Source of the DNA: Mycolicibacterium sp. lyk4-40-TYG-92
Lineage (GTDB): Bacteria > Actinomycetota > Actinomycetes > Mycobacteriales > Mycobacteriaceae
Assembly: GCF_030209435.1 (NCBI RefSeq)
Contig: NZ_JARVRX010000020.1
Span: 1-64,000 of the forward strand
DNA length: 64,000 nucleotides
Direction of reading: 5' to 3'
Part shown: positions 57,233 to 64,000 of the stretch, piece after piece
Layout of the letters: each line of letters starts with the position of its first letter
Numbering within the stretch: the stretch's first letter is position 1
The notes under the pieces: generated by a model
What the model was told of the DNA's origin: nothing
Database searches by the model: none
Seen by the model: only the letters and a program-made list of their open reading frames with translations
Position numbers and translations under genes: made by a program

Positions 57233-58083
57233 CGCCCATTCTCCTCACCGCGCGGCAGCCAGCGGGTCAGTCGTCGGCCGATCACTTCCACCGCGGCCGA
57301 CGTGCCGAATCCCAGCGCGCCGATGGTGATGATGCCGACGAAGACGCTCGGGTAGTCCAGCACCGTGTAGGCCTGCCAGGTGCGGTAGCCGACGCCGAGC
57401 CGGCCGGAGATCATCTCCGCCGACACCACACAGATCCACGCCACACCCATACCGACCGACAGGCCACCGAACAGCCCGGGCAGCACACCCGGAAACACCA
57501 CCTGCCGCAACACATCCCAGCGACTGCCCCCGAGGGTCCGCACCGAGTCCTCCCACAGCGTGGGCAGGGCCCGCACGGCGTGCCGGGTGCTGACCATGAT
57601 CGGGAAGAACGCCGCCAGGAACGTGATGAACACGATGCCGGCCTCGTCGGTCGGGAACAGCAGGATGGCGACCGGCACCAGTGCGATGGCCGGGATCGGC
57701 CGTGCCAACTCGGTGAGCGGCCCGACGACGTCGGCGAACAGCCGCGACCGGCCGAGCGCGATACCGACGGCAGCGCCGATCACCGCCGCTAGCCCGAAAC
57801 CGCTGACGATCCGGATCACCGACTGTGTCAAGTCCAGCCAGTACTGCGTGGCGCCCAGCCGCTCGACGAACTTCGCGGCGATCTGGGTCACCGTCGGCAG
57901 GTTGTCGAACCGCAGCCAGAACCGGACGTGATTGGCCGTCAGCAGCTGCCAGATGCCCACGGCCGCAATGACCGACAGCGTCTTGACGGCGTAGCCTCGC
58001 CATTTCGCCGGTCCCTGCGGCCGCGATGCCTCGGTCTCGGCCGGCCGCGCCGGCGCGGCGGCCACCGCGGCTATCGCCGTCAT
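57229..58083 (-). CDS. ABC importer permease (SsuC/TauC type)
   Basis: A 284-residue membrane protein with about six helices and the binding-protein-dependent transport signature ALPTLWEDSVRTLGGSRWDVLRQVVFPGVLPGL (EAA loop, ~190-222). The start IWQLLTANHVRFWLRFDNLPTVTQ is typical of SsuC/NrtB relatives. The long frame upstream to 58356 lies inside the binding-protein gene. It overlaps both neighbours by 4 nt. Confidence 0.9.
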   Translation of the reverse strand: MTAIAAVAAAPARPAETEASRPQGPAKWRGYAVKTLSVIAAVGIWQLLTANHVRFWLRFDNLPTVTQIAAKFVERLGATQYWLDLTQSVIRIVSGFGLAAVIGAAVGIALGRSRLFADVVGPLTELARPIPAIALVPVAILLFPTDEAGIVFITFLAAFFPIMVSTRHAVRALPTLWEDSVRTLGGSRWDVLRQVVFPGVLPGLFGGLSVGMGVAWICVVSAEMISGRLGVGYRTWQAYTVLDYPSVFVGIITIGALGFGTSAAVEVIGRRLTRWLPRGEENGR

Positions 58084-59501
58084 GCCACACCCACCAGAGC
58101 CTGCTGGTAGGTCACCACCGCGGAACCGGGGTGGGCCGCCTGGTAGCGACGGGCGCCGGCATCGGTGTCGAAGGGCACGAAGTCCGTGCCCTGCTGCACC
58201 CAGACGGATTTGTCTGCCAGCCAACGGGTTCCGAGTTCGGCATCCGGCACGTAGGCGGCCCGGACCTTGGCGCCCTTGGCCTCCGCGGCCCGGATCGCCT
58301 TCAACAGGCAGGTCGGGTTGGCCGTGGGCTGCGTGGTGTCCGAACCGTCCAGCCACAGCTCACCGGCCAGCGCGGGGTTGTCGGCGGGGACGTTGCACAC
58401 CGGGTCGGTACCGTGCACGACCGACGGATTCGCGGTACGGGCAACCTCGGCGTTGTAGTCGCGACCGCGCTCCGACAGCGCCTTGCGCAGCGGTCCGTCC
58501 TCAACGAACTTGGTGACGTCCAGGTCGGCGAAGTCACCGATCGACTTCAGGTACGGCACATCGCCTTTCAGCGCATCGACGAGCGACGGCTTGAGCGTGG
58601 TGTCGAATCGGGTGCCGCCGGGACCGTTGTACAGGTACACGACCTCCTGCGGCAGGCCGCTGCCCTGCGCGACGATCTTCGCCGCCTCCAATGGCTTGGT
58701 GTTGAGGAAATCGGTGGCATCGAGCTGTGCCTGCAGAAACGCGTCGAGCACCTCGGGATGTGCCGCGGCGTATGCCCGTCGCACGACGACGCCGTGCCAG
58801 GTCGGGTAGTTGAGCTCGGCGCCGTCGTACAGCAGCCGGGCCTTGTTCTGGAAGACCAGCAGCCCCGGCCAGGCGACAAACTGCGAAAGTGCCTTGACCT
58901 GACCCGATTCCAGCGCCGACGCGCCGATCTGCGGCTGCTGGTTGAGCACCTCGACGCCGGTCTTCGGATCGATGCCGACCTTCGACAGCGCGCGGACCAG
59001 GGTGCCGTGGCCGGCCGAGCCGACGCTGGCCGACACCTTCTGCCCGGCCAGCTCGTTCAGCGACTGAACCGGCGAATCCGGGGTCACCACAACCATGTTC
59101 AGCGCTCCGGTGGGGCTGGACCCCGTGGCCGCCACCAGTTCGGTCTTGGCGCGTTCATTGCTCTGCGTCTTCGACCCATTGATCAGCATCGGGTAGTCAC
59201 CCATCGAACCGATGTCGATCTTCTCGGCGACCATCTGCGCGGTGATCGGCGCACCGGTGTCATAGTCCTGCCATTCGACGTGGTACTTCTTGCCGGTCTT
59301 GGCGCCGATGTCGTCGAGGCGATGCTCCAGGTAGCCCTGGGCACGCAACAACGTTCCCGCGGTGACGGTGTTGATGGTCTTGGACTGGTAGCCGATGACC
59401 ACGTTGACGGCGGTGTCATCCTTGCCGGCCGAATCGACCGAGCAGCCGGTGGCGGCGAGGACGGCCGTGGCGGCCAGGGCGGCGAGGCGAGTGGGTTTCA
59501 T
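58080..59501 (-). CDS. ABC importer substrate-binding lipoprotein (SsuA/NrtA/TauA type)
   Basis: A 473-residue exported lipoprotein. Signal peptide MKPTRLAALAATAVLAATGC with lipobox Cys20. The mature protein has the NMT1/SsuA-like pattern VNVVIGYQSKTINTVTAGTLLRAQGYLEHRL, EWQDYDTGAPITAQMVAEKIDIGSMGDYPMLING and GALNMVVVTPDSPVQSLNELAGQKV. It is longer than usual SsuA (~320), with a C-terminal extension of about 140 residues holding a Cys pair (DPVCNVP; NPTCLLK). Substrate class probably anionic (sulfonate, nitrate or similar). Overlaps the permease by 4 nt; the ferredoxin ends 8 nt upstream. Confidence 0.87.
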   Translation of the reverse strand: MKPTRLAALAATAVLAATGCSVDSAGKDDTAVNVVIGYQSKTINTVTAGTLLRAQGYLEHRLDDIGAKTGKKYHVEWQDYDTGAPITAQMVAEKIDIGSMGDYPMLINGSKTQSNERAKTELVAATGSSPTGALNMVVVTPDSPVQSLNELAGQKVSASVGSAGHGTLVRALSKVGIDPKTGVEVLNQQPQIGASALESGQVKALSQFVAWPGLLVFQNKARLLYDGAELNYPTWHGVVVRRAYAAAHPEVLDAFLQAQLDATDFLNTKPLEAAKIVAQGSGLPQEVVYLYNGPGGTRFDTTLKPSLVDALKGDVPYLKSIGDFADLDVTKFVEDGPLRKALSERGRDYNAEVARTANPSVVHGTDPVCNVPADNPALAGELWLDGSDTTQPTANPTCLLKAIRAAEAKGAKVRAAYVPDAELGTRWLADKSVWVQQGTDFVPFDTDAGARRYQAAHPGSAVVTYQQALVGVA

Positions 59502-59509
59502 TGCGGTCC

Positions 59510-59740
59510 TTAGCGGATGAGGTAGGGCATGTTGACGGAGACGGCACCGGTTGGGCAGCGCGCGGCGCACGGCCCGCAGTACCAACATTCGTCGACATGC
59601 ATGTAGGCCTTGCCGTTGTCGGGATTGATGGCCAATGAATCCAGCGGGCAGACATCGACGCACAGGGTGCAGCCCTCGATACACAGCGACTCGTCGATCG
59701 TGACCGGCACGTCGGCTCGTTGGTTGTTGACCAGCGTCAT
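59510..59740 (-). CDS. Small two-cluster ferredoxin resembling AprB
   Basis: A 76-residue ferredoxin with two 4Fe-4S motifs: C20-x3-C24-x2-C27-x3-C31-P and C52-x2-C55-x2-C58-x3-C62-P. The second reads ECWYCGPCAARCPTGAV. The Trp right after the first Cys is a hallmark of AprB, where a CW-C motif lies between the clusters. It lacks the long AprB C-terminal tail. With the AprA-like flavoprotein in the same operon it should form an AprAB-like electron-transfer pair. Overlaps gntR by 4 nt. Confidence 0.88.
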   Translation of the reverse strand: MTLVNNQRADVPVTIDESLCIEGCTLCVDVCPLDSLAINPDNGKAYMHVDECWYCGPCAARCPTGAVSVNMPYLIR

Positions 59741-60507
59741 GATTCACTCCGTAACAGGTTGCCGCGCATGGTGATTCGGTCACCACGCAGTCGGATGTAT
59801 TCGAGGTCGACGGGACGGCCGTCGTCGAGGGTGGTGAGCCGTTCGAGCATGAGGATCGCCCCACCGGCCGGGAGGTCCAGGGTGGCCGCGGTGTGCGGAT
59901 CGGCCGAAACCGCTTCCAGCGCAATGTCCGCCGAGCCCAGCCGTTGCCCGGTGACCTGCTCGATCAACGCGAACACGTCATTGGTCTCCAGCGAGTGTTC
60001 GAGCACCGCGGCACCGATGTCGGGCGCGAGGTATGTCAGGTCCAGGCTCAGGGGCAGGTCGCCCAGGTAGCGCAGCCGCTCGATGAAGACGACGGGTTCG
60101 CCGGGGGTCAGCTGCAGCCGGCGGGCCACGGCTGCCGGCGCCGCCAGCTGCGTCGCGGCGCGGACCTCGTTGCGGACGTCGCCGTAATCCTTGAAGGTCT
60201 CCTTGAGCCCGACCAGAGCGTGCAGGCCGTGGTCGTATTTGCGCTGGGCCACGTGGGTGCCGACCCGCGGTCCCCGATCGATGAGGCCTTCGGCCTTGAG
60301 GATCGCCAGGGCCTCGCGCACGGTGTTGCGGGAGACGGAGAACTCCGCCACCAGTTCGGCCTCACCGGGCAGACCGTCCGCGTAGACGCCGTCGCGGACC
60401 TGGTGGCGCAGCACGTCGGCCACCTGGCGGGCGCGGTCGGCGCGCCGGCGCAGCGGCGTCGGATCGGTCGCCCGGGGCGAGCGAAGCGACGGGGAGGACT
60501 CGGGCAT
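59737..60507 (-). CDS. GntR/HutC-family regulator of the AprA-like operon
   Basis: A 256-residue repressor-type protein. The N-terminal winged helix (QVADVLRHQVRDGVYADGLPGEAELVAEFSVSRNTVREALAILKAEGLIDRGPRVGTHV, ~27-87) is followed by a UTRA effector-binding domain (GEPVVFIERLRYLGDLPLSLDLTYLAP; LERLTTLDDGRPVDLEYIRLRGD). It is the first gene of a unit comprising the ferredoxin, importer and flavoprotein, joined by 4-nt overlaps, so it very likely autoregulates through the repeats at 60571-60620. Its ligand may be the imported compound or a product. Confidence 0.9.
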   Translation of the reverse strand: MPESSPSLRSPRATDPTPLRRRADRARQVADVLRHQVRDGVYADGLPGEAELVAEFSVSRNTVREALAILKAEGLIDRGPRVGTHVAQRKYDHGLHALVGLKETFKDYGDVRNEVRAATQLAAPAAVARRLQLTPGEPVVFIERLRYLGDLPLSLDLTYLAPDIGAAVLEHSLETNDVFALIEQVTGQRLGSADIALEAVSADPHTAATLDLPAGGAILMLERLTTLDDGRPVDLEYIRLRGDRITMRGNLLRSES

Positions 60508-60565
60508 GCCGATGACGCTAGGGACCAGCGGCGATCAGGTCTGCACCCACAAATCGGGTGGTTCG

Positions 60566-60620
60566 AAGGTACCAGTATTGCGCCGCCTCGCAACGCTCGT
60601 GACCTGCACAAACCAGTACT
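60566..60620 (-). promoter_or_regulatory. Promoter and paired operator-like repeats of the gntR operon
   Basis: On the minus strand -35 TTGCGA (60593-60588) and -10 TACCTT (60571-60566) are spaced by 16 nt, giving a ~50-nt leader. Two copies of ACCAGTA(T/C)T on the plus strand (60571-60579 and 60612-60620) lie 41 nt apart, one within the promoter spacer and one upstream of the -35. That layout suits binding by a GntR/HutC dimer pair. Confidence 0.5.
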
Positions 60621-60721
60621 TCAACCGCTATTCCGCCACCGGGGAATCGCCCGACATTTCAAATCTCGGTGAATCCAATCGAGCCTGACGCTCGCCATAA
60701 CCTTCGACTCCGCGAAGTGCG

Positions 60722-60764
60722 TGAGTTCAATCGTGATGACAATTTGCCGTGGTGATTGAACTCA
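60722..60764. repeat. 11-bp inverted repeat
   Basis: TGAGTTCAATC and GATTGAACTCA are perfectly complementary across a 21-base loop. It sits in an unusually A+T-rich stretch between gntR and the molybdopterin oxidoreductase gene, and could be an operator, a terminator remnant or a trace of a mobile element. Confidence 0.5.
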
Positions 60765-60868
60765 GGGACCGCTGGCGGCCCGAAGGAGTACCTGGCTTCA
60801 ATCAGGACGTCTATCAGTGCCTCGTGATGGAGACCAAGTACTGGCTGACGCAGGGAAGGTTCGAGTAG
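60749..60868 (+). CDS. Possible 39-residue small protein or gene remnant
   Basis: A short frame from GTG 60749 to TAG 60866 reads VVIELRDRWRPEGVPG, then FNQDVYQCLVMETKYWLTQG, RFE. The sequence looks protein-like (aromatic/charged mix, Trp-rich) and uses codons such as AGG, GGA, GTA and AAT that are rare in the neighbours. A TGA lies in frame 10 bases before the GTG. No ribosome site is evident. It may be the C-terminal remnant of a lost gene of foreign origin or a true microprotein. It ends 6 bases from the convergent oxidoreductase gene. Confidence 0.25.
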   Translation: MVIELRDRWRPEGVPGFNQDVYQCLVMETKYWLTQGRFE

Positions 60869-60874
60869 CAGCAG

Positions 60875-63127
60875 CTAGCTCCCGGCAGCCGACACCGTCA
60901 CCGGAATCCCGTTCAGTGCACCGTTACCCGACGGCTCGTCGAGGAAGTCCGGCAGCGACAGGATGTTGGTGTTCACCCCGGGCGCCGCGTTGGCGATGCC
61001 GAGGCGGGTACCGGGCTGTCCGTGTCCCCAGCCGTGCGGCATGGACACCACGCCCGGCTTGATCGCGTCGGTCACCTCGACGGGGACGACGATCTTCCCG
61101 GCGCCGGAGGCGACCTCGGCATGGTCGCCGTCGGCGATCCCGCGCGTGGCGGCGTCGCGGCTGTGCATCAGCAGCGTGCAGCGGTCGCGGCCCTTCATCA
61201 GCGCGCCGACGTTGTGCAGCCAGGAGTTGTTGGACCGCAGATGGCGTCGGCTGACCAGCACGAGCCCGTCGGCCGGACGCTCCAGGCGCGCCGCGAGCCG
61301 GGGCAGGTCGTCGAGCAGGTACTGCGGCGCCACGCGGATCTTCTTGTCCGCGGTACCCAGCACCTCGGGCACCCGCGGCACCATCGGTCCGTAGTTGATG
61401 CCGTCCGGATGGGCCTTGAGCTTCTCGAGTGTCAGCCCGTCGGGGTTCTCGCCGTACCGGTCACCGAACGCCGCAGTCCGCAGCGTCAGGTCGAGCATGC
61501 GCTCGGGGCCGCCGTGGTCGTACCTCTTGCGGATCTCCGCGCCGTCGAGTCCCTGGGTGAAGCACAGGTAGTCGAACCAGCCGTCGTCGAGCGCGGCGAC
61601 GTCGACGTCCTCGGCCGGGGTGCCGGTGCACAGGCCGGTGAGCCGGATCAGAATCTCCCACTCCTCCGGCGCATCGGGGTCCTCGCGGTGGAACACCGGC
61701 GGCGAGTACCGGGCGAAGCTGTTGATGGCAGCTCCCAACAGCAGGTCCGCGGAGTGCGCCTGCTCGAGAGCCGAGGCGCCCGGCAGGATGACGTCGGCGT
61801 GCCGCGTCGTCTCGTTGAGCCACAGGTCCACCGAGATCATGGCGTCCAGCTGCGGCAGCGCCTCGTCGAGTTTGTCGCCGCCCGGAGTCGACAGGACCGG
61901 GTTGCCTGCCACCGTGATCAGCGCCTTGAGCTGGCCCTCGCCCGGAGTGACGATCTCTTCCAGCATGCACGAGACCGGCACCTGGCCCATGACCTCTTTG
62001 GCCCCGCGCACCCGGGTCTGGTATCGGCCGAAGTTCGCCGCCCCATCCTCCAGGCCGGGGATGGTCTGGCTGGTGACGGTCCACGCGGTCGGGGTGGCGA
62101 ACATCGCGCCGCCGGGGACATCGAAGTGTCCGGTAACGATGTTGACGACGTCGATCAGCCAGCTCGCGAGGCTGCCGAACTCCTGGTTGCAGGTGCCGAT
62201 GCGGCCGTAGACGACGGCGCGGGGCGTACCGGCCAGCTCCCGGGCCAGTTCCCGAATTCGTTCTGCCTCGATACCTGTTGCGGCAGAGACCCTTTCGGGC
62301 GACCAGTCGGCCACGGCGCGCTGCAGTTCGGCTACCCCGTCAAGGTGCTGCTCCAGTTGGCCGAGATTGACCAGTCCTTCTTCGAACACCGCGTGGATGA
62401 CGCCCAGCAGCAGCGCCGCGTCGGTGCCCGGGGTGATCGGCAGCCACTCGTCGGCCTTGGCGGCAGTCTGCGTCCGGACCGGGTCGATGACGATCACCTT
62501 GCCGCGCTTACGGATTCCGCCGATGATGCCCATGATGTCGGGGGCCGCCAGGAGCGAGCCCTGTGAGGCCGCCGGGTTGGCGCCCATCACCACCAGCAGG
62601 TCGGTGCGCTGCACATCGGGTGTCGGGAAGGCCCACCAGCTGCCGTACATGAGGTGCGACGACAGGTTCTTCGGCCACTGGTCGATGGTGCCCGGCGAAT
62701 AGGTGATCGGCATGCCGGACAGGCCGAGCAGGATCGCGGCGTACCGCGACAGCGAAAACGAGTGCGCCAGTGGGTTTCCCGTATATGCGGCGACCGCGCC
62801 GATGCCGTGCTTCGCGATGACCGGCGCCAGCAGTTCGGTGCAGCGCCGGAACGCGGTGTCCCAGTCGACTTCGTGCCACTGGCCGTCGACCTTGATCATC
62901 GGCCGGCGAATCCGGTCCGGGTCCTCGTGGAGCGCACCCAGGGAGGCGCCCTTCGGGCAGATGTGGCCCGCACTCCATTCGTCGGCCTTGTTCGGCCTGA
63001 TGCCGGCGACCTTGCCGCCCGACACCTGAATCTCCAAGCCGCACATGGCTTCACAGAGGCAGCAGGCGTGCAGATGCAGTCCGTCTTCGCCGACTTCGGC
63101 GAGGACTCGTGGCTCGGTTCCCATCAT
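60875..63127 (-). CDS. Molybdopterin oxidoreductase (DMSO reductase family) with N-terminal 4Fe-4S cluster
   Basis: A 750-residue cytosolic enzyme with no Tat signal. The N-terminal cluster site is C22-x2-C25-x3-C29-x27-C57 (CCLCEAMCG...HICPKG). The Mo-bis-MGD domains include LVVMGANPAASQGS, VIDPVRTQTAAKADEWLPITPGTDAALLLG and a C-terminal molydopterin-binding domain (LVLVSRRHLRSNNSWLHN; MPHGWGHGQPGTRLG). At the usual metal-ligand position the text is YSPGTIDQWPKN, without Cys or a Sec codon, so it is not a typical formate dehydrogenase. Natural substrate unknown. Same strand as and upstream of the gntR operon. Confidence 0.87.
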   Translation of the reverse strand: MMGTEPRVLAEVGEDGLHLHACCLCEAMCGLEIQVSGGKVAGIRPNKADEWSAGHICPKGASLGALHEDPDRIRRPMIKVDGQWHEVDWDTAFRRCTELLAPVIAKHGIGAVAAYTGNPLAHSFSLSRYAAILLGLSGMPITYSPGTIDQWPKNLSSHLMYGSWWAFPTPDVQRTDLLVVMGANPAASQGSLLAAPDIMGIIGGIRKRGKVIVIDPVRTQTAAKADEWLPITPGTDAALLLGVIHAVFEEGLVNLGQLEQHLDGVAELQRAVADWSPERVSAATGIEAERIRELARELAGTPRAVVYGRIGTCNQEFGSLASWLIDVVNIVTGHFDVPGGAMFATPTAWTVTSQTIPGLEDGAANFGRYQTRVRGAKEVMGQVPVSCMLEEIVTPGEGQLKALITVAGNPVLSTPGGDKLDEALPQLDAMISVDLWLNETTRHADVILPGASALEQAHSADLLLGAAINSFARYSPPVFHREDPDAPEEWEILIRLTGLCTGTPAEDVDVAALDDGWFDYLCFTQGLDGAEIRKRYDHGGPERMLDLTLRTAAFGDRYGENPDGLTLEKLKAHPDGINYGPMVPRVPEVLGTADKKIRVAPQYLLDDLPRLAARLERPADGLVLVSRRHLRSNNSWLHNVGALMKGRDRCTLLMHSRDAATRGIADGDHAEVASGAGKIVVPVEVTDAIKPGVVSMPHGWGHGQPGTRLGIANAAPGVNTNILSLPDFLDEPSGNGALNGIPVTVSAAGS

Positions 63128-63188
63128 CCGACTGTAACGGCGTTACTGAGACCTGGGTCACGATTGCTCCCGATGTCCGGGAGACAGG

Positions 63189-63728
63189 CTACAAGGCGTG
63201 TGAAAGCTCCCGGCCGAATTGCAGCAACCGCTGCATCTGGGCCAGGCCACCGTCGTCGACGGACTTGGTGTACCGGAACGACTCACAGAAGAAGTCGGTG
63301 TCGATTGCCGACTTCTGCCGGCTGCGGGTGATCAGCTGGGTGTACATCCGCAGCCGCACCTCGGCCAGGCGCCGCGTGCCGTCGGCCAGCACCTCGAACT
63401 GGGTGGTCAGGATGTGGTCGGTGATGGTGGACAACAGGATGGTCCGCACCGAGGTGTCCAACGTGCGGCGCAGTTGTTCGTCGTCACCGTTGGCGTCGTC
63501 GTCGGCCCGCCACATGATCAGCCGCTCGCCGTCGGTGAGGACGACCTCCTGCCACACGGCGTCGCCCCAGGACTCCTCGGACGCGCCGCGCGACATGATG
63601 AAGGACTTGATGGACCGGAAGTCGACCACCGACCGGAGCTGCTCGAGCGCCAGCTCCGGATCGCGCAGATAGACCTTCGCCGCGTCCGAGACACTCGAGT
63701 AGGGCGCCCAGTCCTGCGGCTCGTCCAC
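63189..63728 (-). CDS. Conserved hypothetical protein next to nusB
   Basis: A 179-residue soluble protein, MDEPQDWAPYSSVSDAAKVYL..., without signal peptide or membrane helix. It is mixed alpha/beta by eye, with basic RLAEVRLRMYTQLITRSRQ near the middle-to-end. It starts 2 nt after the nusB stop, so it is expressed with nusB. A small unknown gene at this place (Rv2532c) also follows nusB in M. tuberculosis. I recognise no motif that gives a function. Confidence 0.75.
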   Translation of the reverse strand: MDEPQDWAPYSSVSDAAKVYLRDPELALEQLRSVVDFRSIKSFIMSRGASEESWGDAVWQEVVLTDGERLIMWRADDDANGDDEQLRRTLDTSVRTILLSTITDHILTTQFEVLADGTRRLAEVRLRMYTQLITRSRQKSAIDTDFFCESFRYTKSVDDGGLAQMQRLLQFGRELSHAL

Positions 63729-63730
63729 GG

Positions 63731-64000
63731 CTACTCGCCCCGGACCGCCGCCGCAGCAGCCCGGATCTGCGGCGTCACCAGCATGACCTGGCCGAGCACG
63801 CCGTTGACGAAGCCGGGTGACTCATCGGTGGACAGCGTCTTCGCCAACTCGACCGCCTCGTCGACGGCGACCGGTTCCGGCACGTCCGTCGCATGCAGCA
63901 ACTCCCACACCGCAACGCGCAGGATCGCCCGGTCCACCGCGGGCAGCCGCTCCAGCGTCCAGCCCTGCAGATGCGCGGAGATCAGGTCGTCGATGTGCGC
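63731..64000 (-). CDS. nusB: Transcription antitermination factor NusB, C-terminal part
   Basis: The final 90 codons are present; the N-terminus lies beyond the right edge. The text AHIDDLISAHLQGWTLERLP, AVDRAILRVAVWELLHATDV, PEPVAVDEAVELAKTLSTDE and SPGFVNGVLGQV is the conserved end of NusB, which with NusE (S10) binds boxA RNA during rRNA antitermination. The following gene is 2 nt downstream. Confidence 0.95.
   Translation of the reverse strand, partial: AHIDDLISAHLQGWTLERLPAVDRAILRVAVWELLHATDVPEPVAVDEAVELAKTLSTDESPGFVNGVLGQVMLVTPQIRAAAAAVRGE

Overview
The window is chromosomal DNA of a high-GC actinobacterium, almost certainly a fast-growing Mycobacterium (Mycolicibacterium). The protein sequences and their order match M. 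tuberculosis (from memory, no search was run) in several long syntenic blocks: gap-whiA-yvcK-rapZ-uvrC (Rv1436/Rv1423-Rv1420), the riboflavin genes with lprG-P55, rpe, rsmB, fmt and priA (Rv1417-Rv1402), lipH/lipI-type esterases, metK-coaBC-rpoZ-gmk-mihF (Rv1392-Rv1388), and pyrR-pyrB-pyrC-carA-carB-pyrF (Rv1379-Rv1385). The right edge enters nusB. I saw no tRNA, rRNA, CRISPR array, insertion sequence or prophage.

Layout. 1-5,200: minus-strand DNA repair and carbon/cell-division regulators (uvrC, rapZ, yvcK, whiA, then gap). 5,199-8,580: a tightly overlapping accessory cassette upstream of uvrC. It encodes a MurD2-type ligase, a MurL-type epimerase and a degenerate class-IV aminotransferase-like protein, and looks like the D-glutamate-independent route for peptidoglycan precursor synthesis. 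8,600-21,500: riboflavin biosynthesis (ribH, ribBA, ribE, ribD) with a decayed acetyltransferase pseudogene, the lprG/P55 lipid-export pair, then rpe, rsmB, fmt and a helicase-motif-less priA. 21,513-28,650: a membrane lysoplasmalogenase-like gene divergent from two esterases, a Baeyer-Villiger-type monooxygenase, and an lpqS-cysK2-MFS cluster. 28,786-32,665: metK, coaBC, rpoZ, gmk and mihF. 32,666-34,532: a long non-coding stretch and two paralogous tryptophan-rich secreted proteins with a shared upstream element. 34,537-43,200: a compact pyrimidine operon with a PyrR-binding RNA loop ahead of pyrR.

43,200-53,840 is a mixed accessory region: an MFS transporter, a beta-lactamase-fold hydrolase, a Tat-exported formylglycine sulfatase, an FAD monooxygenase, an AraC regulator, and a three-gene plus-strand unit (alanine-racemase-fold protein, gulonolactone oxidase, amidase). 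53,781-60,507 is the most unusual unit: a GntR regulator, a small two-cluster ferredoxin resembling AprB, a sulfonate-type ABC importer (binding lipoprotein, permease, ATPase) and an AprA-like flavoprotein fused to about 295 residues of HEAT-type repeats. Nearly all of these genes overlap by 4 nt. A molybdopterin oxidoreductase lies just upstream, then a small conserved gene and nusB.

The best candidates for an under-described system are (i) the AprAB-like/HEAT/ABC-importer operon and (ii) the murL-murD2 cassette with its lysine-less aminotransferase-like partner. All assignments come from reading motifs and remembered family sequences. No database or structure search was available.
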